Origin: Palsa-661 sp035535015
GTDB lineage: Bacteria > Actinomycetota > Acidimicrobiia > Acidimicrobiales > UBA8190
Assembly: GCA_035535015.1 (NCBI GenBank)
Contig: DATLQU010000040.1
Coordinates: 21,946-85,945, forward strand
Direction of reading: 5' to 3'
DNA length: 64,000 nucleotides
The notes beneath the pieces were generated by a model. The model saw nothing but the letters and a program-made list of their open reading frames with translations. It was not told the origin of the DNA and did not search any database. This document shows, one piece after another, positions 1 to 8,424 of this stretch (positions within the stretch are counted from its first letter, which is position 1; every line of letters begins with the position of its first letter). The position numbers and the translations under genes were made by a program.

Positions 1-1
1 C

Positions 2-1837
2 TTCGATTCGGCGGCCTGTTTCGCCCAGCTCCTCGGCGACGAACGTCACGGATTCTGGCGGCTCGCACCCGCGGACGGCGGCTTCGAGACCAAGAGGCGC
101 TACCGCGGTGACACCTTGGTGCTGGAGACGGAATTCGAAACGCCCACCGGGGTGGTCCGGCTCGTTGACTGCATGCCCATCCGCGAAGTCCATCCCCAGG
201 TGGTGCGCGTGGCCGAGGGGGTGAGCGGCCGGGTCGACATGCGGATGGATCTCGCCATGCGTTTTGGTCACGGCTCGGTCGTACCGTGGGTCCGCCAGGT
301 GGCCGGCCTGGTGACGGCCATCGCCGGACCCGACGCTCTGTCTTTGTGGACACCGATGGAGACGCATGGCGAGAACATGACCACGGTCTCGGAGTTCACC
401 ATCAAGGAAGGCGACGAGGTGCCTTTCGTCCTTTCCTGGTTCCCATCGCACGAAGAGGCACCGCGTCCGGTCGACGCCCGTTTCGCCATCGAGGACACCG
501 AAGCATGGTGGGACGCCTGGTCGTCGACCTGTACCTTCGAAGGTCCGTGGCGCGACGCCGTGATCCGTTCATTGATCACCCTGAAGGCGCTCACCTACAA
601 CCCGACCGGTGGCATCGTCGCCGCCCCGACGACCTCGCTCCCGGAGACTCTCGGTGGCGGCCGGAATTGGGACTACCGGTATTGCTGGTTACGCGACGCC
701 ACCCTGACTCTCGAGTCGCTCATGCGCGGCGGATACTTCGATGAAGCCATGGCCTGGCGGAACTGGCTGCTGCGGGCCGTGGCCGGCGATCCCGGCGATA
801 TACAGATCATGTACGGAGCGGGTGGTGAGCGACGACTCGATGAGTGGGAGGTGGACTGGCTGCCGGGCTACGAGAACTCGGCCCCTGTCCGGATCGGCAA
901 CGCCGCTGCCGGGCAGTTCCAGCTCGACGTCTACGGCGAGGTGATGTCCGCCCTGTACGTGGCCAGCAAGGTCGGGGGCACCCTGAACGAAACGGCCTGG
1001 GACCTTCAGCGCATCCTCATCGGCTTCCTGGAGACAGGCTGGTTGGAGCCCGACGACGGTATCTGGGAGGTCCGGGGTCCGCGCCGGCACTTCACCCACT
1101 CGAAGGTGATGGCCTGGGTGGCCGTCGACCGGGCCATCAAGATGGTGGAGGAGTGCGGCGAGCACGGTCCCGTCGAGGATTGGCGGGTGCTGCGCGACAC
1201 CATTCACGAACAGGTCTGCGCCGAGGGCTTCAACACCCAGGTGGGTGCATTCACCCAGTACTACGGGTCCGACGCTCTCGACGCCAGCATTCTCATGATG
1301 CCCCTCGTGGGCTTCCTCCCCGCCACCGACGACCGGGTCCGTTCGACCATCGAAGCCATCGAGCGGGATCTGACCGAGGACGGATTCGTCCTGCGCTACC
1401 GGACCACCGATGCCCACGACGTGGACGGACTGTCCGGCCACGAAGGAGCATTCCTGGCCTGTTCCTTCTGGATGGCCGACTGCCTCCATCTCATCGGTCG
1501 TCACGACGATGCCCGTGCTCTGCTCGACCGTCTCATCGGCCTCTCCAACGACATCGGGCTCCTGGCCGAGGAGTACGACGCTCTGGCCAAGCGTCAGGTG
1601 GGAAATTTCCCGCAGGCCTTCTCGCACGTCTCTCTGGTGAACGCCGCCTACAACTTGAGCGGTCATCCCCAGGTGGGAGAGGTGGACGCCGCCAACCCGC
1701 CACGGGCGCGCCTCGGCCCCCCGAATTTCCGGCAATGGCGTTACGGCCGTGCGGACACCCGGCACAAGTCGAGTGCCGCCCGGGTCCGGTCGAGCACCGG
1801 CCGGCGGAGGCCGCCGAAGGGAAAGGCCCAGACATGA
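2..1837 (+). CDS. GH15 family glycoside hydrolase (glucoamylase/trehalase-like), 5' partial
   Basis: The open frame runs in from the window edge, so the start codon lies outside; about 611 residues are visible. The first codons already match the conserved N-terminal part of bacterial GH15 proteins (FDSPACF-like, then LETEFETPTG). The (alpha/alpha)6 catalytic domain shows NWDYRYCWLRD near nt 665 and LAEEYD near nt 1565, the usual regions of the catalytic acid and base. GH15 enzymes release glucose from alpha-glucans or trehalose; the exact substrate cannot be read from sequence. The stop overlaps the next start (ATGA), which places glucose release beside a glucose dehydrogenase. No signal peptide can be judged because the N-terminus is missing. 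Confidence 0.9.
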   Translation, partial: FDSAACFAQLLGDERHGFWRLAPADGGFETKRRYRGDTLVLETEFETPTGVVRLVDCMPIREVHPQVVRVAEGVSGRVDMRMDLAMRFGHGSVVPWVRQVAGLVTAIAGPDALSLWTPMETHGENMTTVSEFTIKEGDEVPFVLSWFPSHEEAPRPVDARFAIEDTEAWWDAWSSTCTFEGPWRDAVIRSLITLKALTYNPTGGIVAAPTTSLPETLGGGRNWDYRYCWLRDATLTLESLMRGGYFDEAMAWRNWLLRAVAGDPGDIQIMYGAGGERRLDEWEVDWLPGYENSAPVRIGNAAAGQFQLDVYGEVMSALYVASKVGGTLNETAWDLQRILIGFLETGWLEPDDGIWEVRGPRRHFTHSKVMAWVAVDRAIKMVEECGEHGPVEDWRVLRDTIHEQVCAEGFNTQVGAFTQYYGSDALDASILMMPLVGFLPATDDRVRSTIEAIERDLTEDGFVLRYRTTDAHDVDGLSGHEGAFLACSFWMADCLHLIGRHDDARALLDRLIGLSNDIGLLAEEYDALAKRQVGNFPQAFSHVSLVNAAYNLSGHPQVGEVDAANPPRARLGPPNFRQWRYGRADTRHKSSAARVRSSTGRRRPPKGKAQT

Positions 1838-2880
1838 AGGCTCTCACCGTCCATCCCATGACGGCGGGTTCGGCTCGCCTCGACGAGGTCGACGAACCAC
1901 CGACGACCGACGGCTCGGTCCTGGTCGAGACCATGGCCATCGGGGTCTGCGGCACCGACATCGAGATCACCTCCGGCGCCTACGGCTGGGCACCGGAGGG
2001 CCGGGACCGCCTGATCCTCGGCCACGAATCGCTGGGCCGTGTTCTCGAGGCGCCGACCGGTGCACCGGTGGCCGCCGGAGACCTGGTCGTCGGCATCGTC
2101 CGTCGTCCCGACCCCGTACCCTGCGCCAACTGCGCCGTCGGGGAATGGGACTTCTGCCACAACGGCCAGTACACCGAACGCGGCATCAAGCAGCGAGACG
2201 GCTACTGCTCCGAGCGCTACCGGATCGAGCCCGACTTCGTGATCAAGATCGACCCCGCCCTCGGCCGCTGCGGGGTGCTCCTCGAACCCACCAGCGTGGT
2301 GGCCAAGGCCTGGGAGCAGGTGGACCGGATCGGCGGCCGGGCCCACTGGGCACCCGAGCGCGCCGTGGTCACCGGGGCCGGTCCCATCGGCCTGCTGGCC
2401 GCGTTGATCGGCGTCCAACGTGGCCTCGAGGTCCACGTCCTCGACCGGGTGACGACCGGCCCCAAGCCCGACCTGGTGGCCGCCCTCGGGGCGACCTATG
2501 CCACCGGGACCATCGAGGATATGGGCACCGTCCCCGACGTCGTCATCGAATGCACCGGTGTGGCCTCGCTCGTCTTCGACGCCATGGAGCACATGGGACC
2601 GAACGGTGTCGTCTGCCTGACCGGCGTCTCCTCCAGCGGCCGCAGCCTGGCCGTGGACGCCGGTCTGCTCAACCGCTCGCTGGTGCTGGCCAACCAGTCC
2701 ATCGTGGGATCGGTCAACGCCAATCGACGGCACTACGAGGCGGCGGCCGCCGCGCTCTCGAAGGCCGACCACGGCTGGCTCGAAGGTCTGCTCAACCGGA
2801 CGGTGCCCCTCGACAGCTTCGGCGACGCCCTCGTCCGTCAGCCCGACGACGTCAAGGTGGTCATCGAGATCAACACATGA
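1834..2880 (+). CDS. Zinc-dependent glucose 1-dehydrogenase family (MDR superfamily)
   Basis: 348 residues. The catalytic zinc site is visible as C39-G-T-D42 and H64-E65, and a structural zinc-type cluster as C97, C100 and C108. The Rossmann motif GAGPIGLL follows. The overall layout matches archaeal/actinobacterial glucose 1-dehydrogenases, which oxidise D-glucose or related aldoses to the 1,5-lactone with NAD(P). It starts inside the GH15 stop (ATGA) and ends in another ATGA overlap with the MBL gene, so the three are almost certainly co-translated. Inference: glucose freed by the GH15 enzyme, or another aldose, is oxidised here. Family is sure; substrate is likely but unproven. Confidence 0.85.
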   Translation: MKALTVHPMTAGSARLDEVDEPPTTDGSVLVETMAIGVCGTDIEITSGAYGWAPEGRDRLILGHESLGRVLEAPTGAPVAAGDLVVGIVRRPDPVPCANCAVGEWDFCHNGQYTERGIKQRDGYCSERYRIEPDFVIKIDPALGRCGVLLEPTSVVAKAWEQVDRIGGRAHWAPERAVVTGAGPIGLLAALIGVQRGLEVHVLDRVTTGPKPDLVAALGATYATGTIEDMGTVPDVVIECTGVASLVFDAMEHMGPNGVVCLTGVSSSGRSLAVDAGLLNRSLVLANQSIVGSVNANRRHYEAAAAALSKADHGWLEGLLNRTVPLDSFGDALVRQPDDVKVVIEINT

Positions 2881-3815
2881 GCACCGAGATCGCGCCCGGG
2901 GTCATCGAGATCGACACCCTGCTCGGAGGTTGGCAACGGGTGACGGCCGGCTACCTGCTCACCGGCCCGGCCCCGGTGCTGGTGGAGACGGGCAGTCAGA
3001 GCTCGGTGCCCGCCCTGCTCGAGGCCCTGGCCGGCCTCGGTGTGGGGCCAGGCGATCTGGCCGGGGTGGCCGTCACCCACATCCACCTCGATCACGCCGG
3101 CGGGGTGGGTGACGTGGCCCGGGCCTTTCCCGCCGCCACCGTCTACGTCCACGGCAAAGGGGCGCGCCATCTGGTCGACCCGAGCCGGTTGGTCGACTCC
3201 GCCGCCCGCGTCTACGGCCCGCTGCTCGACTCCCTCTACGGGCGTCTCGACCCCACCCCGGCCGAGAGGATCCACGTCCTGGAGGACGGCGAAGAGATCA
3301 GGGTGGGTCCCGACCGGGTCCTCGTCACCGTCGACTCCCCCGGTCACGCCAAGCACCATCTGGCGCTGCACGACTCGGCCAGCGGCGTCCTCTTCGCCGG
3401 TGACGCCGTCGGTGTCCGGCTGCCCGACGCCGGCATCCTCCGTCCGTCCACCCCCCCGCCCGACTTCGACCTCGACCAGGCGCTGCACTCCCTCGGCCGT
3501 TTCGCCGAGCGCCGTCCCTCCGGTCTGGCCCTGGCCCACTACGGCCTGGTGGCCGACCCGACCTCGCTCCTCGATGAGGCCCGGGAGACGCTCACCCGCT
3601 GGGCCGAGGTGGCCGAGAAGGCCTGGAAAGAGGGCACCGACATCGCTGACGCGCTGGAGACGGCCTTCGCCGGCGACTTCTCCGGTGTCGATCCGGCCCA
3701 ACGGGAGAAGCTCGAGACCCTGAACGGTGTCCACTCGAACGCCGCCGGTTTCCGCCGCTGGCTCGAGACGCGTGCCGATGGGCCGGGGGGATCGGAGGGC
3801 CGGGGGCTGGCATGA
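2877..3815 (+). CDS. MBL-fold metallo-hydrolase (possible sugar lactonase)
   Basis: 312 residues. The metal motif HxHxDH is intact (H68, H70, D72, H73 in THIHLDHAGG), followed by SPGHAKHH and a later FAGDAVG, giving the full dinuclear metal site of the metallo-beta-lactamase fold. Such enzymes hydrolyse esters, lactones, thioesters or phosphodiesters. Start chosen at the ATG in the ATGA overlap with the dehydrogenase. Position directly after an aldose dehydrogenase suggests opening of the aldonolactone, but this is inference from context only. The C-terminal 30 residues are Gly/Arg rich and probably disordered. Confidence 0.8.
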   Translation: MSTEIAPGVIEIDTLLGGWQRVTAGYLLTGPAPVLVETGSQSSVPALLEALAGLGVGPGDLAGVAVTHIHLDHAGGVGDVARAFPAATVYVHGKGARHLVDPSRLVDSAARVYGPLLDSLYGRLDPTPAERIHVLEDGEEIRVGPDRVLVTVDSPGHAKHHLALHDSASGVLFAGDAVGVRLPDAGILRPSTPPPDFDLDQALHSLGRFAERRPSGLALAHYGLVADPTSLLDEARETLTRWAEVAEKAWKEGTDIADALETAFAGDFSGVDPAQREKLETLNGVHSNAAGFRRWLETRADGPGGSEGRGLA

Positions 3816-3842
3816 TGGCCCCCCAACCGGCGCCGCGCGGGC

Positions 3843-3883
3843 CACGACGAGCGGCACACGACGAGCGGCACACGACGAGCGGG
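3843..3883 (+). repeat. Three 14-bp tandem repeats before the GH4 gene
   Basis: The unit CACGACGAGCGGCA is repeated head to tail almost three times in the 81-nt gap between the MBL and GH4 genes, just before the GGGGGAG ribosome-binding site at about 3880. It is the only sizeable spacer among the first five genes. It could be slippage-prone spacer DNA or a set of direct-repeat protein sites; nothing seen here decides. Confidence 0.7.
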
Positions 3884-3896
3884 GGAGCTGATCGGC

Positions 3897-5279
3897 ATGC
3901 AGGTCACCATCATCGGTGGCGGGAGCTACCAGTGGGCACCCAAGCTGATGACCGACCTGCTGGCGGTGGCGCCCCTGGCCGACATGCACCTCGTCCTCGA
4001 GGACATCGACCCGGCTCCCTTGGTGAAGATGGAGGCCTACGCCCGTTTGGCCAACGAGAAGATGGGCACCAAGATGACGGTGCAGACGACCACCGACCAA
4101 CGTCGCGCCGTCGACGGCGCCGACTTCGTCATCGTCACCATCTCCACCGGCGGTTTCGAGTCGATGACATTCGACATCGACATCCCGGCGGCCCACGGCA
4201 TCGCGCAGTCGGTCGGTGACAGCGTGGGCCCGGGCGGGATCAGCCGGGCGTTGCGGAACATCCCCGTCCTGGTCGGCATCGGCCGGGACATGGAGCAGGG
4301 CTGCCCCGACGCCTGGATGCTGAACATCACCAATCCCATGACGACGCTCACCCGGTCCGTCTGCCGGGAGACAGGCATCAAGACGGTCGGTCTCTGCCAC
4401 GAGGTGGGCCACTTCTGCATGGATCTGGCCATCGCCTTCGGCCAACCCCATAGCGCCATCCGGCCCACCGTGGTCGGCGTCAACCATTTCCCCCTCATCA
4501 CCGCCCTCGAGATCGACGGCGCCGACGGTCTGCTCCTTCTCCGGGAGATGCTGGACGAACTGGGCGGCCTGGATGCGCTGCGGCCGGGACCGCACCGCCT
4601 GCCAGCCGAGCCCTTCTCCAAGGCCGATTTCGCTCAGCGCCATGCTCTCAAGTTGACCCTGCTCGACCGCTACGGCGCGCTCCCCGGAGCGGGCGACCGC
4701 CACGTGGCCGAGTTCATCCCCTCGGCTCTGACCGACGACTCGGGATGGGGTGAGAGCTGGGGCTTCGAGCTCACCCCCATGGCCCGCCGGCTCGAGCACC
4801 AGGACCAGTACATCGCCGAGGTCGACGCGGTGCTGGCCGGCACGGCCCAGATGCAGACCTGGGACTCGGGCGAGATCGTGGCCCCGGTGATCGACTCCCT
4901 TCTCACCGGCACGGCCCGTGAGCTTCCCGTCAACCTGCCCAACCGGGGCCAGTGCCCCGACCTGCCGGCCGAGGCGGTGGTGGAAGCGATCTGCCTGCTG
5001 GACGGCGACGGCATGCGCGGCCGCGACACGGCGCACGCCCCCGCCGGCCTCACCGAGTGGGTCCGCCGGCAGGTGGCGGTCCAAGAGCTGACGGTTGAGG
5101 CGGCGCTGTCGGGGGACAGAACGCTCGCCCTCCAGGCCTTCGCCCTCGACCCCCTGGCCGGCCGGGGGGATCTGCGCGTCACCGAAGCCATGGCCGACGA
5201 GCTGCTGGCCGCCACCGCCCGCTGGCTGCCCCAGTTCGCCGCCCACTGCGCCACCGACGCCCCGGTGCCGGGGCCATGA
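3897..5279 (+). CDS. GH4-like NAD-dependent glycosidase (alpha-glucosidase/alpha-galactosidase type)
   Basis: 460 residues. N-terminal NAD-binding motif IIGGGSYQW (5-13), NITNP at 143-147, then C167-H168 and N196-H197, the positions that carry the Mn2+ site in GH4. GH4 enzymes cleave glycosides by transient oxidation at C3 with bound NAD+, and work intracellularly. Members act on alpha-glucosides, alpha-galactosides, glucuronides or 6-phospho-glycosides. The related family GH188 acts on sulfoquinovosides, so the substrate is open. GGGGGAG lies ten bases before the ATG. Its stop overlaps the next start (ATGA), tying it to the reductase, aldolase and kinase downstream. Confidence 0.8.
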   Translation: MQVTIIGGGSYQWAPKLMTDLLAVAPLADMHLVLEDIDPAPLVKMEAYARLANEKMGTKMTVQTTTDQRRAVDGADFVIVTISTGGFESMTFDIDIPAAHGIAQSVGDSVGPGGISRALRNIPVLVGIGRDMEQGCPDAWMLNITNPMTTLTRSVCRETGIKTVGLCHEVGHFCMDLAIAFGQPHSAIRPTVVGVNHFPLITALEIDGADGLLLLREMLDELGGLDALRPGPHRLPAEPFSKADFAQRHALKLTLLDRYGALPGAGDRHVAEFIPSALTDDSGWGESWGFELTPMARRLEHQDQYIAEVDAVLAGTAQMQTWDSGEIVAPVIDSLLTGTARELPVNLPNRGQCPDLPAEAVVEAICLLDGDGMRGRDTAHAPAGLTEWVRRQVAVQELTVEAALSGDRTLALQAFALDPLAGRGDLRVTEAMADELLAATARWLPQFAAHCATDAPVPGP

Positions 5280-6163
5280 AGGTCGGCTTCGTCGGCCTGG
5301 GAGCCATGGGTCTGCCCATGACCGGGAACCTGCTGGCCGCCGGCCATCAGCTGACCGTCACCTCCCGCTCACGCCCGCCCATCGACGCGGCCGTCTCCCT
5401 GGGCGCCACCGATGCGGGCACTGTCGCCGACCTGGCCGCCGCCAGCGAGGTCATCCTCCTCTGTGTCCCCAACTCCCCCGAGGTGGTCGAGGTGGTCGAC
5501 GCCCTGGTCCCCGCCCTCGGTCCCGGCCACATCGTCATCGACTGTTCGACCATCGACCCCGATGTGGAGCGGGCCATGCACGCCAAGGTGGCCGCCACCG
5601 GGGCCCGCTATCTCGACGGCCCGCTCTCGGGCGGCACGGTGGGGGCGGAGAAGGGGACGCTGACGGTCATGGTGGGCGGCGACCCCACCACCCTCGACGA
5701 AGTCCGGCCCGTCCTCGATGCCGTGGCCGGTCTGATCGTCCATGTCGGCGGCCCGGGGATGGGCCAGGTGGTGAAACTCTGCAACAACCTGATCTACGCG
5801 GCCCAGATGGTGGCCACGGCCGAGGCCACGGCCCTGGCCGTCCGCTCCGGTGTCGACATGGCCAAGCTGCTCGAGGTGCTTCTCCACTCGACCGGTGACT
5901 GCACGGCGGTCCGGACCCGGTTGCCGGTGGCCGGTGTGGTCGCCGACAGCCCGGCCTCGAACGGTTGGAAGCCCGGCTTCATGACCGACCTGATGGCCAA
6001 GGATCTCGATCTGGCCCTGGCCTACGGGGCCAGGGCCGGGGTCCCCCTGACCAGCACCGCCGGCTCCCGGCAGCTGCTCACGGCGGCCTCCACCGCCGGC
6101 TACGGCCGGGAGGACTTCTCGGCGCTGGCCAAGATCGTCCTGCGCAACGCCGGCGTGGAGTGA
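5276..6163 (+). CDS. Beta-hydroxyacid dehydrogenase family (3-HIBADH / tartronate semialdehyde reductase-like)
   Basis: 295 residues. N-terminal NAD(P) motif FVGLGAMG, substrate loop with catalytic Ser118 (DGPLSGG), and catalytic K167 with N170/N171 in GQVVKLCNN. The family interconverts short beta-hydroxyacids and semialdehydes: 3-hydroxyisobutyrate, glycerate/tartronate semialdehyde, or sulfolactaldehyde/dihydroxypropanesulfonate. It is joined by ATGA to the GH4 gene and by GTGA to an aldolase, a logical place for reducing a three-carbon aldehyde released by that aldolase. The substrate cannot be assigned from sequence alone. Confidence 0.85.
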   Translation: MKVGFVGLGAMGLPMTGNLLAAGHQLTVTSRSRPPIDAAVSLGATDAGTVADLAAASEVILLCVPNSPEVVEVVDALVPALGPGHIVIDCSTIDPDVERAMHAKVAATGARYLDGPLSGGTVGAEKGTLTVMVGGDPTTLDEVRPVLDAVAGLIVHVGGPGMGQVVKLCNNLIYAAQMVATAEATALAVRSGVDMAKLLEVLLHSTGDCTAVRTRLPVAGVVADSPASNGWKPGFMTDLMAKDLDLALAYGARAGVPLTSTAGSRQLLTAASTAGYGREDFSALAKIVLRNAGVE

Positions 6164-6915
6164 CCCTCGCCTCACCGGCGCTGATCCTGGCCGCCGACCA
6201 CCGGCCCCGCGGGGTGATGACCATCGAGGCCTACCGGCCCTACCTCGCCGCGCTGACCGCGGCTCTCCCCGCCTGCGACGGCATCCTGGCCAGCCGGCAA
6301 CCGCTCGACGACCTCCGGGCCGCCGGCGCCGTCGGCCCGCTCCAGGCCACCTACCTGTCCATCAACCGCACCGGCCTGGCCGGCTCCGCTTTCGAGCTCG
6401 ACGACAGACTGGTCACCTCGGTGGCCGCCGCCGCCGCCGGCGGCTACCGCGGCATCAAGCACATGACCCGGATCGACCGGACCGATCCGGTCACGGCGTC
6501 GGCCCTGGAGCTGCTCGGCCGGGTGATCGACGACGCCCGGGCGGCCGGCCTGGAGGCGATGATCGAAGCCCTCTCGTGGACCGATGGCCGTCTGGTCCGC
6601 GACACCGAGGCCATTGTCAGCGCGGCGGTCATCGCCCACGACATGGGCGCCCCTCTGCTCAAGGTCCCGGTCCCCGACGTCTCCCCGGGCCGGGACCGGA
6701 TCGCCGCGGTGGCCCGGGTGGTGGCGAGCGTCGGGGTGCCGGTGCTCTTCCTGGGCGGCCCCCGCGGCGACAGCGGCCGGCCGGCCGTCCTCGACGAGGT
6801 CCGCGACGCCATGGCCGGCGGTGCCGCAGGGATGGCCATCGGTCGGCTCGTCTTCGAGGACCCCGATCCGGCGGCCATGGCCCGGCTGCTGGCCGACGCC
6901 GTCCACGGCGGTTGA
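6160..6915 (+). CDS. LacD/DeoC-type class I aldolase-like protein
   Basis: 251 residues from a GTG that shares GTGA with the previous stop. The fold signature is a (beta/alpha)8 barrel: an N-terminal ILAADHR, a lysine at 100 (GIKHMTR), E136 in EAL, and K168 in LLKVPVPD. The last resembles the Schiff-base region of tagatose-1,6-bisphosphate aldolase (LacD) and the sulfofructose-phosphate aldolase group. At 251 residues it is shorter than LacD (about 325). Expected role: retro-aldol cleavage of a phosphorylated ketose into two three-carbon units. Context (kinase downstream, three-carbon reductase upstream) agrees. Function is inference. Confidence 0.65.
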   Translation: MTLASPALILAADHRPRGVMTIEAYRPYLAALTAALPACDGILASRQPLDDLRAAGAVGPLQATYLSINRTGLAGSAFELDDRLVTSVAAAAAGGYRGIKHMTRIDRTDPVTASALELLGRVIDDARAAGLEAMIEALSWTDGRLVRDTEAIVSAAVIAHDMGAPLLKVPVPDVSPGRDRIAAVARVVASVGVPVLFLGGPRGDSGRPAVLDEVRDAMAGGAAGMAIGRLVFEDPDPAAMARLLADAVHGG

Positions 6916-6948
6916 CGTCGGTATGCGGTCGTGGCCGGAGGGCGACCG

Positions 6949-8424
6949 TTGATCCTCACCCTCGACCTCGGGACCTCCACCACCAAGGCCATCGTCTGGG
7001 ACGCCGACGGCCCCCACGCCGAGGGCCGGGCCCCACTCGAGACGACCTTCGCGGCCGGGGACCGCGCCGAGCAGGATCCCGCCGACTGGTGGCGCTCGGT
7101 GGTGGCCGCCTGCGCCGAGGCCCGTGCCGGCTCCTCAGGCGTCTTCGACGCCGTTCAAGCCGTCGGCTTCGCCGCCGCCCGCCAGACCTTCGTCCCCGTC
7201 ACGGACAGCGGCGAAGCACTCGGGCCGGCCATTGTCTGGTCCGATCGCCGTGCCGGGGTGCAAGCCCTCGCCTTGGCCGACCGGCTCGGCGGGATGGCCG
7301 CCGCCCGCCGTCGCACCGGGGCCGTCCTCGACGGGGCCGCCCTGGCGGCCAAGGCGGCGTGGTTGGCCGCCCACGATCCGGACCGGCTGGCGGAGAGCCG
7401 TTGGCTGCTCACGCCGCGCGATCTCGTCGTCTTGCGGATGACGGGGGAGGTGGCCACGGACCTGACCATGGTCTCGGCCGCCGGGCTCTGTGACCCCTCG
7501 GGGGAGTTCCTTCCCGAGCTGCTGGCGGTGACCGGTGGCAGGATCCCGCCGGTCCTTTCGTCCATGGCTGTCGCCGGCATCCTCGATCCGGCACCGGCTG
7601 CCGAACTGGGCCTGCGCAGCGGGCTGCCCGTCTGCATCGGTGCCGGTGATCGCGCCTGCGAGATGCTGGGCACGGCCGCCGGGTCGCGACCCATGGTCTC
7701 GTGGGGTACCACGGCCAACGCCTCGCTGCTGGTCGACGTCTTCCCCGACCCCCCGCCCGACGGGCTGATCGTCACCAAAGCGGCGACTGGAGGTTGGCTC
7801 CTCGAAGGCGGTCTGTCGGCGGCCGGGTCTCTTCTGGCCTGGCTGTCGGCGTTGACGGGTCTCGACCACGAGACGCTGATGACGGAGGCGGCGGCGTCGC
7901 CCGCAGGCGCCAGCGGGGTCGTGGCCCTGCCCTGGTTCGGCGGCGCCCGGGCGCCCTGGTGGCGCCCGAACGGGCGCGGCGCCTTCGTCGGGTTGAGCTT
8001 CGACCACGACGCCGGTGACCTGGCCCGGGCCGCCATCGAATCTGTGGCCTGGGACGTCCGGCGATGCCTGGTCACCATGGGGGCGATTGCTCCGCAGCAT
8101 CGGCCGGCGGCCGCCTCTGTGGCCCTCACCTCTCTGGTCCTCACCGGATCGGACGGCCGGACGAACCCGTGGCCGGCCATCCTCACGGCCGTCACCGGGA
8201 TGGCGGCCGTCCGTCGCCGAACGGGTCAGGCCGCCTCGGCCGGCGCCGCCCTCCTGGCCGCCACGGCCATCGGCGCCCGCTACGACCTCGACCGCCTCGA
8301 TCCGGTGGTCGACACGCTGGAGCCCGACCCGACGGCCCGGGCGCGCTACGCGGAGTTGGCCGCCGACGCCGACGCCGCCGCCCACGCCGTGCTGGCCCTC
8401 GGCGATGGAGGGGACGGGACGTGA
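6949..8424 (+). CDS. FGGY-family carbohydrate kinase
   Basis: 491 residues from TTG 6949. This start has a perfect GGAGGG six bases upstream and gives the normal FGGY N-terminus ILTLDLGTSTTKAIVW; an upstream GTG at 6931 is the alternative. The ATP-binding LGTSTTK motif, the catalytic aspartate region (GAGDRACEM) and a C-terminal ATPase half are present. FGGY kinases phosphorylate sugars, polyols or sugar acids such as xylulose, gluconate or glycerol. The gene lies 33 nt after the aldolase and overlaps the LarA-like gene by GTGA. Given the neighbours, gluconate or a ketose is a fair guess. Confidence 0.85.
   Translation: MILTLDLGTSTTKAIVWDADGPHAEGRAPLETTFAAGDRAEQDPADWWRSVVAACAEARAGSSGVFDAVQAVGFAAARQTFVPVTDSGEALGPAIVWSDRRAGVQALALADRLGGMAAARRRTGAVLDGAALAAKAAWLAAHDPDRLAESRWLLTPRDLVVLRMTGEVATDLTMVSAAGLCDPSGEFLPELLAVTGGRIPPVLSSMAVAGILDPAPAAELGLRSGLPVCIGAGDRACEMLGTAAGSRPMVSWGTTANASLLVDVFPDPPPDGLIVTKAATGGWLLEGGLSAAGSLLAWLSALTGLDHETLMTEAAASPAGASGVVALPWFGGARAPWWRPNGRGAFVGLSFDHDAGDLARAAIESVAWDVRRCLVTMGAIAPQHRPAAASVALTSLVLTGSDGRTNPWPAILTAVTGMAAVRRRTGQAASAGAALLAATAIGARYDLDRLDPVVDTLEPDPTARARYAELAADADAAAHAVLALGDGGDGT

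Noticed and set aside
2838..5246. Long open frame of about 800 codons on the minus strand across the MBL and GH4 genes
   Set aside because: Opposite-strand shadow caused by high GC at third codon positions. It shows no family motif and covers two clear genes on the plus strand.
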